Origin: Lachnospiraceae bacterium
Lineage (GTDB): Bacteria; Bacillota; Clostridia; Lachnospirales; Lachnospiraceae
Assembly: GCA_016291655.1 (NCBI GenBank)
Contig: JAEEYF010000030.1
Coordinates: 28,945-92,944, forward strand
Reading direction: 5' to 3'
Length of the DNA stretch: 64,000 bases
Shown: positions 34,487-44,002 of the stretch, in pieces
Layout of the letters: each line of letters begins with the position of its first letter
How positions within the stretch are numbered: position 1 is the stretch's first letter
The notes under the pieces: model-generated
The model's database searches: none
What the model saw: only the letters and a program-made list of their open reading frames with translations
Told to the model about the DNA's origin: nothing
Made by a program: the position numbers and the translations under genes

Positions 34487-35762
34487 AATAGAATCCCTTC
34501 ATAAGCTTAATGAGGTCTTCTTCGTCCGAAGCCTGCATAAGTTCGCAGGCGGAATGCATGGCAAGGATCGGAACTCCGATGTCAACCGTATGCATGGGAA
34601 GAAGTGAGGAAAGCATGGGGCCTATGGTTGAGCCTCCGGGAATGTCAGCACGTATCATAAACTTCTTGTACTTTGCACCTGTTTCGGAACAAAGCATTTC
34701 AGCCGTTGCAACAGCCGAGGGATCCAAGGTGTAACGCTGGTTGGAACTGAGTTTTATCGCAATGCCCTCTCCCAAGCCTATGCTTGAAAGCGGATCGTAT
34801 TTCTCGGGATGGTTGGGATGAGTGGCATGACCTACATCCACAGAGAAAAGGAAGCTTGAGAGGATCGCATCGTTCATGCTGCCGACGTTGAAACCGAGAC
34901 CTGCCCACAGCTTTTCAAGCATGGTTTTGAAGATTGAGGAATCTGCACCTGTCTTGGTGCGGCTTCCGATCTCCTCGTGGTCGAACAGGAGCGCCACATC
35001 GATGTGATCTGCGGGAGTTGCCTCCGAAACAGCCTTTGTAAGAGCATAGCAGCTTGTGAGGTTGTCAAGTGCGGGAGCGGAAACCATATCCCCGTTCAGC
35101 CCGACCTTTGTGGGCTCATCGCAGCAGTAAACATAGAGATCGCAATCGAGGATGTCATCAGCCTTAACGCCGAGTTCCTTTGCAACCGCGGCAAGAAGGA
35201 AGTGTCTGTCGTTGATCTTTTCGTTGAAAACACCGAGCAGAGGAACCATATCCGTTTGCTGGTTCAATGCAACACCCTTGTTGACTTCCCGGTTAAAATG
35301 TATAGGGAGATTGGGTATTACGGCGACGGGGCGTTTAAAATCGAAGAGTCTCAAGTCGGGCGCATAGGCATTGTTGCTCTTAAGAGCAACGAGACCCGCT
35401 ACCGAAAGAGGACGGTCGAGCCATGTGCTGTAAATGGGCCCGCCGTATATTTCGCAGCTGAGCTTCATATAATGACCGGAAGATGCCGGATCCGGCTCCG
35501 CTGACGGTTTAATGTGCAGACAGGGATGATCCGTATGCGCCGCAGCCACATGAAAACAGCTGTTTTCGGTAACGTTTTTTCCGATGGAAAACGCGGCGAT
35601 GGCTGTTGAAAAGACCTTGACAAAATACTTTCCGCCGGGCTTTACGTCGAAAGGAGCGTTGAGGGTGAGCTCCGTGAAGTCTGCGGCAGAAAGCATGTCC
35701 GCCGCCGCAGCGGTTGCGTGGTGAGGCGTAACACCGCGTTTTAAATATTCAAAGAATTCCAT
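34485..35762 (-). CDS. M18-family aspartyl aminopeptidase
   Basis: The ATG at 35762 is preceded by GGAGGT; 36 bases of upstream open frame have no RBS. 425 residues, two-metal M18 aminopeptidase. Seen: HVAAAHTDHPCLHIKP (metal His and Asp), FDHEEIGSRTKTGAD (catalytic Glu and metal Glu), and DVGHATHPNHP with DIPGGSTIGPMLSS and the terminal VDIGVPILAMHSACELM. It removes N-terminal acidic residues from peptides in the cytosol. It is a single gene facing away from pckA. Confidence 0.94.
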   Translation of the reverse strand: MEFFEYLKRGVTPHHATAAAADMLSAADFTELTLNAPFDVKPGGKYFVKVFSTAIAAFSIGKNVTENSCFHVAAAHTDHPCLHIKPSAEPDPASSGHYMKLSCEIYGGPIYSTWLDRPLSVAGLVALKSNNAYAPDLRLFDFKRPVAVIPNLPIHFNREVNKGVALNQQTDMVPLLGVFNEKINDRHFLLAAVAKELGVKADDILDCDLYVYCCDEPTKVGLNGDMVSAPALDNLTSCYALTKAVSEATPADHIDVALLFDHEEIGSRTKTGADSSIFKTMLEKLWAGLGFNVGSMNDAILSSFLFSVDVGHATHPNHPEKYDPLSSIGLGEGIAIKLSSNQRYTLDPSAVATAEMLCSETGAKYKKFMIRADIPGGSTIGPMLSSLLPMHTVDIGVPILAMHSACELMQASDEEDLIKLMKGFY

Positions 35763-35929
35763 AAAAGACCTCCGTAATATATCCGTTTGTGAAAGCAAAA
35801 GCCTGTGAAGGTTGTGCTTTGCTAACTTTCTATTTTAACATACTTTTTAACGGGCGGCAAGAAAAACCAAAAGACTGTTGAAACCCTGTAAACCAAAAGA
35901 TTAAATCATTATTAAAGTTTGTATTTTTA

Positions 35930-35958
35930 TTGACAATGTGGATGTGAATGGTTATAAT
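35930..35958 (+). promoter_or_regulatory. pckA promoter
   Basis: TTGACA (35930-35935), 17 bases, TATAAT (35953-35958): a perfect consensus, fitting a highly expressed gene. The leader is about 90 bases and starts with TTCGA and TCGAA separated by TTTGTGCAAACAAT, a possible operator around 35974-35996. Confidence 0.92.
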
Positions 35959-36055
35959 TATATTGGCAAAAAATTCGATTTGTGCAAACAATTCGAACAA
36001 TATATAGCTGAAATTTTAAAAGTTTCTCTCAAATCAAATCAAGGAGGACATGCAT

Positions 36056-37771
36056 ATGTCAACAAAAGCTTATTACAAGCCCGAAGAAATCGGTGCAGGC
36101 AAGGTCGGTTTTTCAAAGACAAGATCGATCATCGAAGCTGCCTTCTACGGAAACAATGTGGTTAAGGTAAACACTCTGAAGGAGGCTTACAATCTCGCAA
36201 AGAATTCACCCGGAACGATCGTTACGGATATGCCTGTTAAAGACGGAGACACCTTCGGACTTGAGAAGGACGCAAAGGTTCTTCTTTTCAACGATGGCGC
36301 TGTTACAGGTCGTTATGCCGTAGCACGTAGGATCAAGGGTGAACCCGGAGTTGATGACGTTAAGCTTGACAAGGTTGTTATGGACGCCGTTTACGAGACA
36401 AGATGGAAGACAATGTATCATGCAGAGTGCTTCATCGGCCTCGATCCCGAGTTCATGGTTAAGGCTCACCTTCTTATTCCCGAAGGCGAAGAGAACCTCC
36501 TTTACAACTGGATGCTCAACTTCCAGTATATGTCCGATGCATATGTTAAGATGTACAAGAACTCCAAGCCCGTTGGTGACGGCAAGGAGCCTGATATCTA
36601 TATCTTCTCGGATCCTCAGTGGGAGCCCCACGAAGCACCCGATGTTGATTATAGCTGCTTAAGCGATCCCAGAACACTTTGCTACTTTGATACAAACCAG
36701 AACTGCGCTGCAATCCTCGGTATGAAGTACTTCGGTGAGCACAAGAAGGGAACACTTACCATCGCATGGGCTATCGCAAACAGAAACGGTTATGCATCAT
36801 GCCACGGCGGACAGAAGGAGTACTCACTTCCCGGCGGAAAGAAGTTCGTTGCTTCCGTTTACGGTCTTTCAGGATCCGGCAAGTCAACTCTTACACATGC
36901 AAAGCACGGCGGAAAGTACGATAAGGACGGCGGCATCAAGGTTCTTCATGATGATGCGTTCATCATCAATTCCGATACCTGCGCATCCATCGCTCTTGAG
37001 CCCACCTATTTCGATAAGACGGCAGACTATCCTACAGGCTGCCCTGACAATGAGTATCTTATCACTGTTCAGAACTGCTCCGCTACCATCGACTGCGATG
37101 GCAAGATCCAGCTCGTAACAGAGGACATCAGAAACGGTAACGGACGTGCCATCAAGTCAAAGCTTTGGAGCCCTAACCGTGTTGATAAGATCGATGCTCC
37201 CGTTAATGCTATCTTCTGGATCATGAAGGATCCTACGATCCCGCCCGTTGTTAAGCTTAAGGGCGCAGCTCTTGCGGCAGTTATGGGTGCTACCCTTGCT
37301 ACAAAGACATCTTCCGCAGAGCGTGTTGCTGCCGGAACAGATATGAACGCTATCAGGATCGTTCCTTATGCAAATCCTTTCAGAACCTATCCTCTCGTTA
37401 ACGACTATGTGAAGTTCCACAAGCTCGTTGCTGAGAAGAATGTTGACTGCTACATCGTTAACACCGGCGACTTCATGGGCAAGAAGGTTAAGAAGGAAGA
37501 CACACTCGGAATTCTTGAGACCATCGTTGAAGGAAAGGCTAAGTTCGAGAAGTGGGCCAACTTCAGTGATATCGAGATCATGAACGACTGGTCCGGAAAG
37601 ACAGGCGATTTCACACCCGATTTCAACGACGCTTCCTACAAGAAGGCATTTACAGACGCCATGAACACTCGTGTTAAGGCAGTTGAAGATTTCGGAACCA
37701 AGAAGGAAGGCTATGACAAGCTTCCCGATGAGGCTCTTGCAGCTCTCAAGAAGGTTATCTCCGAGATCTAA
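36056..37771 (+). CDS. pckA: Phosphoenolpyruvate carboxykinase (ATP)
   Basis: Of two ATGs six bases apart, the second is spaced correctly (8 bases) from AAGGAGGAC. 571 residues, a little longer than the usual 530-540. The P-loop GLSGSGKST (about 270-278), metal-binding LHDDAFIINSD and the DTNQNCAAILGMKYFGEHKKG region identify the ATP-dependent enzyme. In rumen and gut anaerobes it usually runs in the carboxylating direction, making ATP and oxaloacetate from PEP; here that is inferred. Codon use is strongly biased to few codons and the promoter is perfect, which indicates high expression. Confidence 0.96.
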   Translation: MSTKAYYKPEEIGAGKVGFSKTRSIIEAAFYGNNVVKVNTLKEAYNLAKNSPGTIVTDMPVKDGDTFGLEKDAKVLLFNDGAVTGRYAVARRIKGEPGVDDVKLDKVVMDAVYETRWKTMYHAECFIGLDPEFMVKAHLLIPEGEENLLYNWMLNFQYMSDAYVKMYKNSKPVGDGKEPDIYIFSDPQWEPHEAPDVDYSCLSDPRTLCYFDTNQNCAAILGMKYFGEHKKGTLTIAWAIANRNGYASCHGGQKEYSLPGGKKFVASVYGLSGSGKSTLTHAKHGGKYDKDGGIKVLHDDAFIINSDTCASIALEPTYFDKTADYPTGCPDNEYLITVQNCSATIDCDGKIQLVTEDIRNGNGRAIKSKLWSPNRVDKIDAPVNAIFWIMKDPTIPPVVKLKGAALAAVMGATLATKTSSAERVAAGTDMNAIRIVPYANPFRTYPLVNDYVKFHKLVAEKNVDCYIVNTGDFMGKKVKKEDTLGILETIVEGKAKFEKWANFSDIEIMNDWSGKTGDFTPDFNDASYKKAFTDAMNTRVKAVEDFGTKKEGYDKLPDEALAALKKVISEI

Positions 37772-37793
37772 ACAAAAATACAGAATCGGTTAT

Positions 37794-37826
37794 AAAGCTC
37801 ACTCATTAAGGGGTGAGCTTTTTTTA
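37794..37826 (+). terminator. pckA terminator
   Basis: AAAGCTCAC (37794-37802) pairs with GTGAGCTTT (37813-37821), followed by more T residues. Confidence 0.93.
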
Positions 37827-37876
37827 TTGAAAAACATAACTGAATATGAAAGAAAAGAAAAAACAAAATATTATGT

Positions 37877-38081
37877 CTGTTCACACCGCCCTAACGCTCA
37901 TACGATGGGGTCCCTCCCCTGCTTCGCAGCGGTCCTCCCCATTGTCGTGAATTCGCAATCCGCTACGCTACTTGCTCATTAAGCGGGGGCGGTTACTGCT
38001 ACGCAGAATATGCAGTGTGCTGAAACTCTTTGAAAGCAAGCTTTCAGAGTTTTAGCACACTGCATATCTGTGAACAGTAAC
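37877..38081. repeat. Large intergenic folded element S1
   Basis: CTGTTCACA (37877-37885) pairs with TGTGAACAG (38069-38077), and GTTACTG (37992-37998) with CAGTAAC (38075-38081), as alternatives. Inside, ATATGCAGTGTGCT, AAACTCT and GAAAGC (38008-38037) fold back on their complements (38038-38067) to form a 60-base hairpin. The left half holds CTGCTTCGCAG and a 25-base module (37953-37977) shared in reverse orientation with element S2. No gene is seen in the 410 bases between pckA and the chemotaxis receptor. Confidence 0.75.
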
Positions 38082-38181
38082 AATTATGTTAAAAAAAATG
38101 AAAAAAACTAAAAAAATAGTATAAAATAAAGCAAATTTATGATAAAGTTATAATTAATATTACAACTTGGAGGAACTTATT

Positions 38182-39858
38182 ATGAAGCGTAAACTGGTAC
38201 TTAGATTCGGCCTTAGAGAAAAATTCTTGCTGGCCATAGTCGTTTCGGGTCTGATCATTCTCAGTGCTGCAATGATCGTATCAGGAAGGAAATCGGAAGA
38301 AGCTTTGATGGCTGCGGTTGAAAACAACATGTACAATGTTGCGGTATCCTATGGCGAAAACATTGAAAGCCGCGGAAGAATGGCATATGAGCAGTACAAG
38401 AAGATGCTTGTCGATGTAAAGATCTCAGGCTTTGAGCACAGCTATGTATATGTTGTGGACAAAGACGGAACCATGGTTTACCACAAAAAGGTAGAAAAAG
38501 TCGGAGAACCGGTTGTAAATGAAGCGGTAAAGGGCATAGTTGAGGAACTCAAGAAAGGGAATGTTCCAGAGCCGGATGTAATTACCTATGAATTTGACGG
38601 AAAAGATAAACTTGCGGGCTATTACATCACCAAGGACTGGAATATCGTTGTGGTAACATGTGATGCAGATGATGTAAGAGCCATTACAGGAAAGCTTACT
38701 TCTTCTTTGATCGTTGTTGCTGTTGTATGTATAGCAGTATGTATAGTGCTGGGTATTCTTGTAAGCATCGCGATCTCCCGTCCCTACGGCTTTACCGTAC
38801 AGGGAGCAAATCGTATTGCGGACTTGGATGTAAGAATTGACGAAAAAATGGTGTCCATGTCCAAAAGGACCGATGAAAGCGGCAACATAGCAAAATCTCT
38901 TGTGAGGGTAGGAGAAAAACTTAACGAGATCATTGTTGAACTTAAGAACGAAAGTGAGATACTTAAAAGTGACAGCGGAAAGATCAAGAGCAGCGCACAG
39001 ACTATTTCAGGCGCATCAGCAGACAACTCCGCAGTAACCGAAGAGCTCAGCGCAGGCATGAACAATATAGCCGAGACCACAGAGCGTATTAAGGATCGTG
39101 TTGAAAATGTAAATACGGAAGCAACCGAACTGGATCGTGTTGCCAGAGAAAGCCGCAACGAGTCGCTTGAAGTCATTAAGAGAGCTGAGGGCCTCGGAAA
39201 GCAGAGCAACGAAGCTGCTCAGAAGGCTGAAAAGATGCTCGCGGATGTTAATGAACAGGTTAAACAGGCAACGGAAAGAGCGGAAGCGGTTACAAAGATC
39301 ACCTCTCTTACCGATACCATCTCCGAGATCGCAGGACAGACCAGACTGTTGTCGCTTAACGCTTCCATAGAGGCTGCAAGAGCCGGCGAACAGGGACGAG
39401 GCTTTGCGGTTGTTGCGGACGAGATCGGAAAACTTGCACAGGACAGTACTGCCGCAGTTCAGGATATCGTACAGATCGTCGGAGAGATCCGCAGCGCTGT
39501 TGATGATATGCTTTCTACAATGAATACAACTTCTGATTTCATTAATGAACTTGTTACAAAGGAATTCGGAGAGTTTACGAAGGTTGGTAAGCAGTATGCC
39601 GAGGATGCAGGAAACTTCGGAACCACAATGGAAAGCTTCATTGGAGCTGTCAGCACGCTTAAAGAAAACGTTGACGTCATCACCCGCGCGATCGCCGAGA
39701 TCAATACCACTCTTGGAGACACCAACATCGGAGTGGGCGAAATTGCCACGAGGACTCAGGAAATGGCTGAATCTACCATCGGAATCGAAAATATGATCAC
39801 TGAGATTGATAACAGAGCAGAATCGCTTCTCAGGACGATCAATAAATTCAAGGTATGA
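38182..39858 (+). CDS. Methyl-accepting chemotaxis protein with Cache sensor
   Basis: The ATG at 38182 follows GGAGGA. 558 residues: membrane helix 1 (about 18-36), an extracellular sensor of about 130 residues resembling a single Cache domain ([37 protein letters not shown]), membrane helix 2 (about 180-205), a HAMP-like segment, and a long coiled signalling domain with the hairpin tip [30 protein letters not shown]. It should signal to CheA/CheW at the pole. The ligand is unknown. No flagellar or che genes are near, and I found no sigma-28 promoter. Confidence 0.95.
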   Translation: MKRKLVLRFGLREKFLLAIVVSGLIILSAAMIVSGRKSEEALMAAVENNMYNVAVSYGENIESRGRMAYEQYKKMLVDVKISGFEHSYVYVVDKDGTMVYHKKVEKVGEPVVNEAVKGIVEELKKGNVPEPDVITYEFDGKDKLAGYYITKDWNIVVVTCDADDVRAITGKLTSSLIVVAVVCIAVCIVLGILVSIAISRPYGFTVQGANRIADLDVRIDEKMVSMSKRTDESGNIAKSLVRVGEKLNEIIVELKNESEILKSDSGKIKSSAQTISGASADNSAVTEELSAGMNNIAETTERIKDRVENVNTEATELDRVARESRNESLEVIKRAEGLGKQSNEAAQKAEKMLADVNEQVKQATERAEAVTKITSLTDTISEIAGQTRLLSLNASIEAARAGEQGRGFAVVADEIGKLAQDSTAAVQDIVQIVGEIRSAVDDMLSTMNTTSDFINELVTKEFGEFTKVGKQYAEDAGNFGTTMESFIGAVSTLKENVDVITRAIAEINTTLGDTNIGVGEIATRTQEMAESTIGIENMITEIDNRAESLLRTINKFKV

Positions 39859-39876
39859 TGAACTGCAGAGGCTGTA

Positions 39877-40983
39877 ATGAACAGAAATTCCGAAATAATT
39901 AAAACAAGTTTTATCGGGATCGCAGTGAATGTCCTGCTTGCGGGTTTTAAATTTGTGGTGGGACTGATCTCTAATTCCATAGCGATCACATTGGATGCTG
40001 TAAACAACTTAAGCGATGCACTGTCGTCGGTCATCACGATCATTGGTGCCAAGATCGCTGCAAAAAAACCGGACAAGAAACATCCTTTCGGACACGGAAG
40101 GGTTGAGTACCTGAGCGCTGCGGTAATAGCAATGATCGTACTGTACGCAGGTCTTACATCCCTTATCGAATCGATAAAAAAGATCATTACTCCGGAAGAA
40201 CCGGATTACTCAACGGTTACACTTATTATTGTCGGAGTAGCGGTTGCGGTTAAATTCCTTTTGGGCGGATTCTTTATAGGCAAAGGAAAAAAGATCGATT
40301 CCGATTCGCTCATAATGTCCGGAAAGGATGCACGGCTGGATTCGCTGGTATCGCTGGCAACTTTGATAGCAGCGCTTGTATTCACGTTTTTCTCTTTCAG
40401 CGTTGAGGCATTCCTCGGTGTTGTTATTGCCGGTTTGATGATCCGTTCGGGAATTGAAATGATCATGGAAACCTTATCCCGTATTCTCGGAGAAAGGCCC
40501 GACAAGAGTAAGGCATTGGAAGTAAAATCGGTTGTAAACAGTTTTCCGGAGGTCAGCGGAGCCTATGACCTGGTGCTTCACAACTACGGCCCCGACATTT
40601 TGACGGGATCGGTGCATATAGAAGTTCCGGATCATATGAATGTCAGCGAACTGGACAAGCTTGAAAGAAAGATCGCCGATGAGGTCTATGTAAAGTGCAA
40701 TGTGGCTCTTACGGGCATTAGTGTTTACAGTAAGAATACAAAAGATGACGAGCTGTCTGCAATGCTTAACAGGATAAGAAGGATCGTCATGGATCATGAT
40801 AATATCATTCAGATGCATGGTTTCTATGCAGATCCGGTAAAGAAGGAAATGAGGTTTGATATCGTCGTTGGGTTTGAAGCGGAAGACAGGACTGCCCTTT
40901 ATAACCACGTTGTGAACGAAATCCATGAACTCTATCCCGATTATGATCTCAGGGTTGGCTTTGACGCCGATCTGAGTGACTGA
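39877..40983 (+). CDS. Cation diffusion facilitator, probable manganese exporter
   Basis: 368 residues with six membrane helices and a C-terminal ferredoxin-like cytoplasmic domain. Metal-site residues are NxxxD in helix 2 (NNLSD) and DxxxD in helix 5 (DARLD), the combination known from Mn-transporting CDF proteins such as MntE, while Zn members have HxxxD in helix 5. HPFGHGRVEY follows helix 2. Proton-coupled export of Mn(II) is therefore the best prediction. It starts 18 bases after the chemotaxis receptor without a terminator and so may be co-transcribed; the two have no obvious shared role. Confidence 0.92.
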   Translation: MNRNSEIIKTSFIGIAVNVLLAGFKFVVGLISNSIAITLDAVNNLSDALSSVITIIGAKIAAKKPDKKHPFGHGRVEYLSAAVIAMIVLYAGLTSLIESIKKIITPEEPDYSTVTLIIVGVAVAVKFLLGGFFIGKGKKIDSDSLIMSGKDARLDSLVSLATLIAALVFTFFSFSVEAFLGVVIAGLMIRSGIEMIMETLSRILGERPDKSKALEVKSVVNSFPEVSGAYDLVLHNYGPDILTGSVHIEVPDHMNVSELDKLERKIADEVYVKCNVALTGISVYSKNTKDDELSAMLNRIRRIVMDHDNIIQMHGFYADPVKKEMRFDIVVGFEAEDRTALYNHVVNEIHELYPDYDLRVGFDADLSD

Positions 40984-40990
40984 AATAATT

Positions 40991-41932
40991 ATGAAAGCTG
41001 ATACCTTTTTGGTTAAAAAAATTATAAAAACATCAAAGACGCTCTTCCTTGCGTTCGCGGGAATTGCTGCAGTGGCTTTATCCGGGTGCGGAAAAGAAAT
41101 GTCTTCTCCCGCTCCGATACCTGCTTTGACGCCTACTTTTACACCCACACCTACTTTGACACCGACTTTTACACCCACACCCACATACACTCCCATTCCG
41201 ACACAGACACCTGTGCCGACTCTCCGCCCCATAGAAGTTTCCGAGGAAATGAGGGGCTTGTATGAGTTGAACAATGATGTTATAGGGTACATCTCGATGA
41301 AGGGGACAAAGCAGCCGGAAATAGATTATCCGGTGGTACAGACCTTTGATGACCCGACGACACCCGACGTGGACGAGAGTCAGTACTATCTTAAAAGAGG
41401 TCTTGATAAGCAAAAGCTTGAAAGAGGAACACTCTTTATGGATCAGAACAGTGAAAGCGGAGTCGGATACAAAGAGGATTCCTATGCAGGCGGGGTCAAG
41501 CCCTCGACCGTTATGATGATATACGGTCATAACATGAAAAAGGGCATGATGTTCGGCTATCTGTACTTGTTCCTGAAGCATGATTATGCTATGGAGCACA
41601 GATATATCCAATATAAAACCCTGTATGAACAGAGGACTTATATGGTCATATCCGTTTTCAGAAGCCATGTTTTTTATGCCTCTCAGGAGATGAACTATTC
41701 AAAAACAAATGACCCGTTTTTTAAGTATTACAAATTCACGGGGGATATTGACAAGGAAAGTTTTGAATACTGGTATGCTAACGTATGCAGTCATGATATG
41801 GCCGACCTTCCGAGACACAATGTAAGATACGGGGACGAATTCCTGGTGCTTTCGACCTGCGGAAGTGAGGATGAATACGGCAACTACAATGACATGGGCA
41901 GAGTTTGCCTTGTGGCGGTAAGGATCGACTGA
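40991..41932 (+). CDS. Class B sortase with lipoprotein anchor
   Basis: Start at 40991, 8 bases after the CDF stop; a GTG at 40976 would also be in frame. The N terminus is a basic signal with hydrophobic core and lipobox ALSGC (Cys33), followed by a Thr/Pro repeat linker (TPTFTPTPTLTPTFTPTPT). The sortase domain has His180 in YGHNMKKGMMFG, Cys290 in LSTCGSE and Arg304 in MGRVCLVAVRID, class B. Sortases are normally held by a membrane helix; a lipid-anchored one with a wall-spanning linker is unusual. 313 residues. No sorting substrate is adjacent. RBS is poor, so translation may depend on the upstream gene. Confidence 0.88.
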   Translation: MKADTFLVKKIIKTSKTLFLAFAGIAAVALSGCGKEMSSPAPIPALTPTFTPTPTLTPTFTPTPTYTPIPTQTPVPTLRPIEVSEEMRGLYELNNDVIGYISMKGTKQPEIDYPVVQTFDDPTTPDVDESQYYLKRGLDKQKLERGTLFMDQNSESGVGYKEDSYAGGVKPSTVMMIYGHNMKKGMMFGYLYLFLKHDYAMEHRYIQYKTLYEQRTYMVISVFRSHVFYASQEMNYSKTNDPFFKYYKFTGDIDKESFEYWYANVCSHDMADLPRHNVRYGDEFLVLSTCGSEDEYGNYNDMGRVCLVAVRID

Positions 41933-41989
41933 GCATATGCAAAGCAGATCGAGGTGATCGCCTGAAGAGTAGTGAACAGGATGTAAACA

Positions 41990-42031
41990 GTGAGTCCGAA
42001 ATGCTTGAGACATTTGAGGACTCACTTTTTT
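41990..42031 (+). terminator. Terminator after the lipoprotein sortase
   Basis: GTGAGTCC (41990-41997) pairs with GGACTCAC (42018-42025), with an inner AAATG/CATTT, and is followed by six T residues. Confidence 0.92.
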
Positions 42032-42033
42032 CA

Positions 42034-42062
42034 TTGCGATATGCGTGAAAAGGTGCTATAAT
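42034..42062 (+). promoter_or_regulatory. trpS promoter
   Basis: TTGCGA (42034-42039), 17 bases, TATAAT (42057-42062). The same hexamer pair drives pepF. The leader is only ~55 bases, too short for a T-box. Confidence 0.8.
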
Positions 42063-42125
42063 CTCAATAATTCGGCAATTTGTGATATTATCGGATAATG
42101 AATTGAGATAGAAGAGGGTAAAAAC

Positions 42126-43223
42126 ATGGCAAAAGAAAAGATAATTTTAACGGGAGACAGACCGACAGGTAAACTGCACATCGGACATTACATCGGATCC
42201 TTGAAGAGTAGAGTCGAACTTCAGAATTCAGGTGAATTTGACAAGATCTTCATTATGATCGCGGATGCCCAGGCACTTACGGACAACTTCGACAATCCCG
42301 AAAAGGTGCGTCAGAATATTATAGAAGTGGCACTTGATTATCTTTCGGTAGGCCTTGATCCTGCGAAGAGCAATCTCTTCATTCAGTCACAGATCTCAGA
42401 GCTTACAGAGCTCACGTTCTTCTATATGAATCTTGTTACGGTTTCCAGATTGCAGAGAAATCCTACGGTTAAATCGGAAATTCAGATGAGGGATTTTGAA
42501 GCAAGCATTCCCGTTGGATTTTTCAACTATCCCATCAGTCAGGCGGCGGACATTACAGCTTTTAAGGCAACCACCGTTCCCGTTGGTGAGGATCAGCTTC
42601 CCATGATCGAGCAGACAAAGGAGATCGTTCATTCCTTTAACAGGATCTACGGCGAAACACTTGTTATGCCGGAAGCATTGATACCCAAGAACGGGGCGCA
42701 GGGAAGACTTCCCGGAGTTGACGGTAAGGCTAAAATGAGCAAGTCGATCGGAAACTGCATTTATCTTTCCGACAGCAAAGAAGCGGTTCAGGAAGCCATC
42801 ATGAAGAAGATGTACACAGATCCTCTTCATATAAACGTTGCAGATCCCGGTCATATTGAAGGGAACATGGTATTTACTTATCTGGATGCTTTCAGCAATC
42901 AGCAGCAGCTTGAAGCATATCTTCCCGGATATGCAAACCTCGACGAGGTTAAGGAGCATTACAAGAGAGGCGGTCTCGGAGATGTTAAGCTTAAGAGGTT
43001 CCTGATCAATGTACTTGAGGACGAGCTGGCTCCCATCCGTGCAAGACGCGCCGAGTACGAGAAGGACATCCCCGCGGTTTACGACATTCTTAAGAAAGGC
43101 ACGGAAGCGGCGCATGAAGTTGCTGCCAAGACTTTAAGCGAAGTAAAGGCTGCCATGAAGATAAACTATTTTGACGATGTTGAGCTGATCAAGGCTCAGT
43201 CGGAGAAATACCAGAGGAATTAA
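42126..43223 (+). CDS. trpS: Tryptophanyl-tRNA synthetase
   Basis: 365 residues, class I synthetase charging tRNA-Trp. Seen: the HIGH motif in [12 protein letters not shown], the Trp-pocket segment [22 protein letters not shown], and the KMSKS loop in [19 protein letters not shown] precedes the ATG. It is followed 3 bases later by the yjjG-type gene and is probably co-transcribed with it. Confidence 0.97.
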   Translation: MAKEKIILTGDRPTGKLHIGHYIGSLKSRVELQNSGEFDKIFIMIADAQALTDNFDNPEKVRQNIIEVALDYLSVGLDPAKSNLFIQSQISELTELTFFYMNLVTVSRLQRNPTVKSEIQMRDFEASIPVGFFNYPISQAADITAFKATTVPVGEDQLPMIEQTKEIVHSFNRIYGETLVMPEALIPKNGAQGRLPGVDGKAKMSKSIGNCIYLSDSKEAVQEAIMKKMYTDPLHINVADPGHIEGNMVFTYLDAFSNQQQLEAYLPGYANLDEVKEHYKRGGLGDVKLKRFLINVLEDELAPIRARRAEYEKDIPAVYDILKKGTEAAHEVAAKTLSEVKAAMKINYFDDVELIKAQSEKYQRN

Positions 43224-43225
43224 TA

Positions 43226-43906
43226 ATGTACAAATATCTTTTGTTTGACGCAGACGAAACATTATTTGACTTTTTAAGGGCTGAAAAAACAGCCCTTAAA
43301 TTAGCTTTTGGGGATTGTAATATTCCCTTTAAGGATGAGTTTGTACCGATCTATTCCGAGTTGAATTCAAAGCTTTGGAGAAGACTGGAGCGGAAAGAGA
43401 TCACAAAGCCCGAACTTTTGGCAAGAAGGTTTGCGGATCTGTATGAAGCTCTGGGGTTTGCGGACAGCGATCCGGAGTTAATGCGGGAGGCTTATCAGAG
43501 ACGGCTCGGGGAACAATGTTTCCTGCTTCCCGGAGCCTTGGAACTGGTAAAAAAGCTGTCGGAGGATCACAAGCTGTACCTCATAACAAACGGTCTGAAG
43601 ACAACACAGAGCACCAGACTTTCCCGTTCGGGGCTGCTGCCCTATCTTTCGGGAGTTTTCATATCCGAAGAGGTGGGCTGCGAAAAACCCGATCGCAAAT
43701 ATTTCGAAAAGGTTAAGGAAGCCATCCCCGGATTCAGAGAGGAGGAGGCACTTATTATAGGAGATTCTCTCACCTCCGATATATTGGGAGGCAACAACGC
43801 GGGCATTAAGACCGTCTGGTTCAATCCAAAATGCAAACGCAACGAGACAAAGGCAGTACCTTATTACGAGATCAGGAAGCTTGAGCAGATCTATGAGATT
43901 TTGTAA
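43226..43906 (+). CDS. yjjG: YjjG-family HAD nucleotidase
   Basis: 226 residues of the HAD phosphatase superfamily, subfamily YjjG. Motif I FDADETLFDF (the nucleophile and acid Asp), motif II LITNGL, motif III Lys in CEKPDRKYF and motif IV IIGDSLTSDI are all present, with a helical cap between motifs I and II. YjjG enzymes hydrolyse non-canonical pyrimidine nucleoside monophosphates (house-cleaning). It starts 3 bases after trpS. A perfect 11-base-pair inverted repeat lies in the coding region at 43273-43300. Confidence 0.92.
   Translation: MYKYLLFDADETLFDFLRAEKTALKLAFGDCNIPFKDEFVPIYSELNSKLWRRLERKEITKPELLARRFADLYEALGFADSDPELMREAYQRRLGEQCFLLPGALELVKKLSEDHKLYLITNGLKTTQSTRLSRSGLLPYLSGVFISEEVGCEKPDRKYFEKVKEAIPGFREEEALIIGDSLTSDILGGNNAGIKTVWFNPKCKRNETKAVPYYEIRKLEQIYEIL
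43273..43300 (+). other. Perfect inverted repeat inside yjjG
   Basis: TTTAAGGGCTG, six A, CAGCCCTTAAA. It encodes residues 17-25 of the nucleotidase. No T run follows, so it is not a terminator; an mRNA hairpin just downstream of the start is likely. Confidence 0.8.
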
Positions 43907-43918
43907 CATTTCTTTAAT

Positions 43919-43947
43919 TTGACTATTGTTTTTGTAGGTGATAAAAT
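43919..43947 (+). promoter_or_regulatory. Promoter of degV-tgt
   Basis: TTGACT (43919-43924), 17 bases, TAAAAT (43942-43947), the same pair as the xylA promoter. Confidence 0.75.
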
Positions 43948-44002
43948 CTAACATATGTGCTAGATTGCACAAAATCTGACATTCAGGGGGTTCTGAAACA
44001 AT

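Noticed and set aside
38100..38160. Sigma-28 promoter for the chemotaxis receptor
   Set aside because: TAAA and GATAA-like motifs occur but with the wrong spacing.
42063..42125. T-box riboswitch for trpS (and likewise for lysS)
   Set aside because: Leaders of about 55 and 30 bases are too short and no antiterminator motif is visible.
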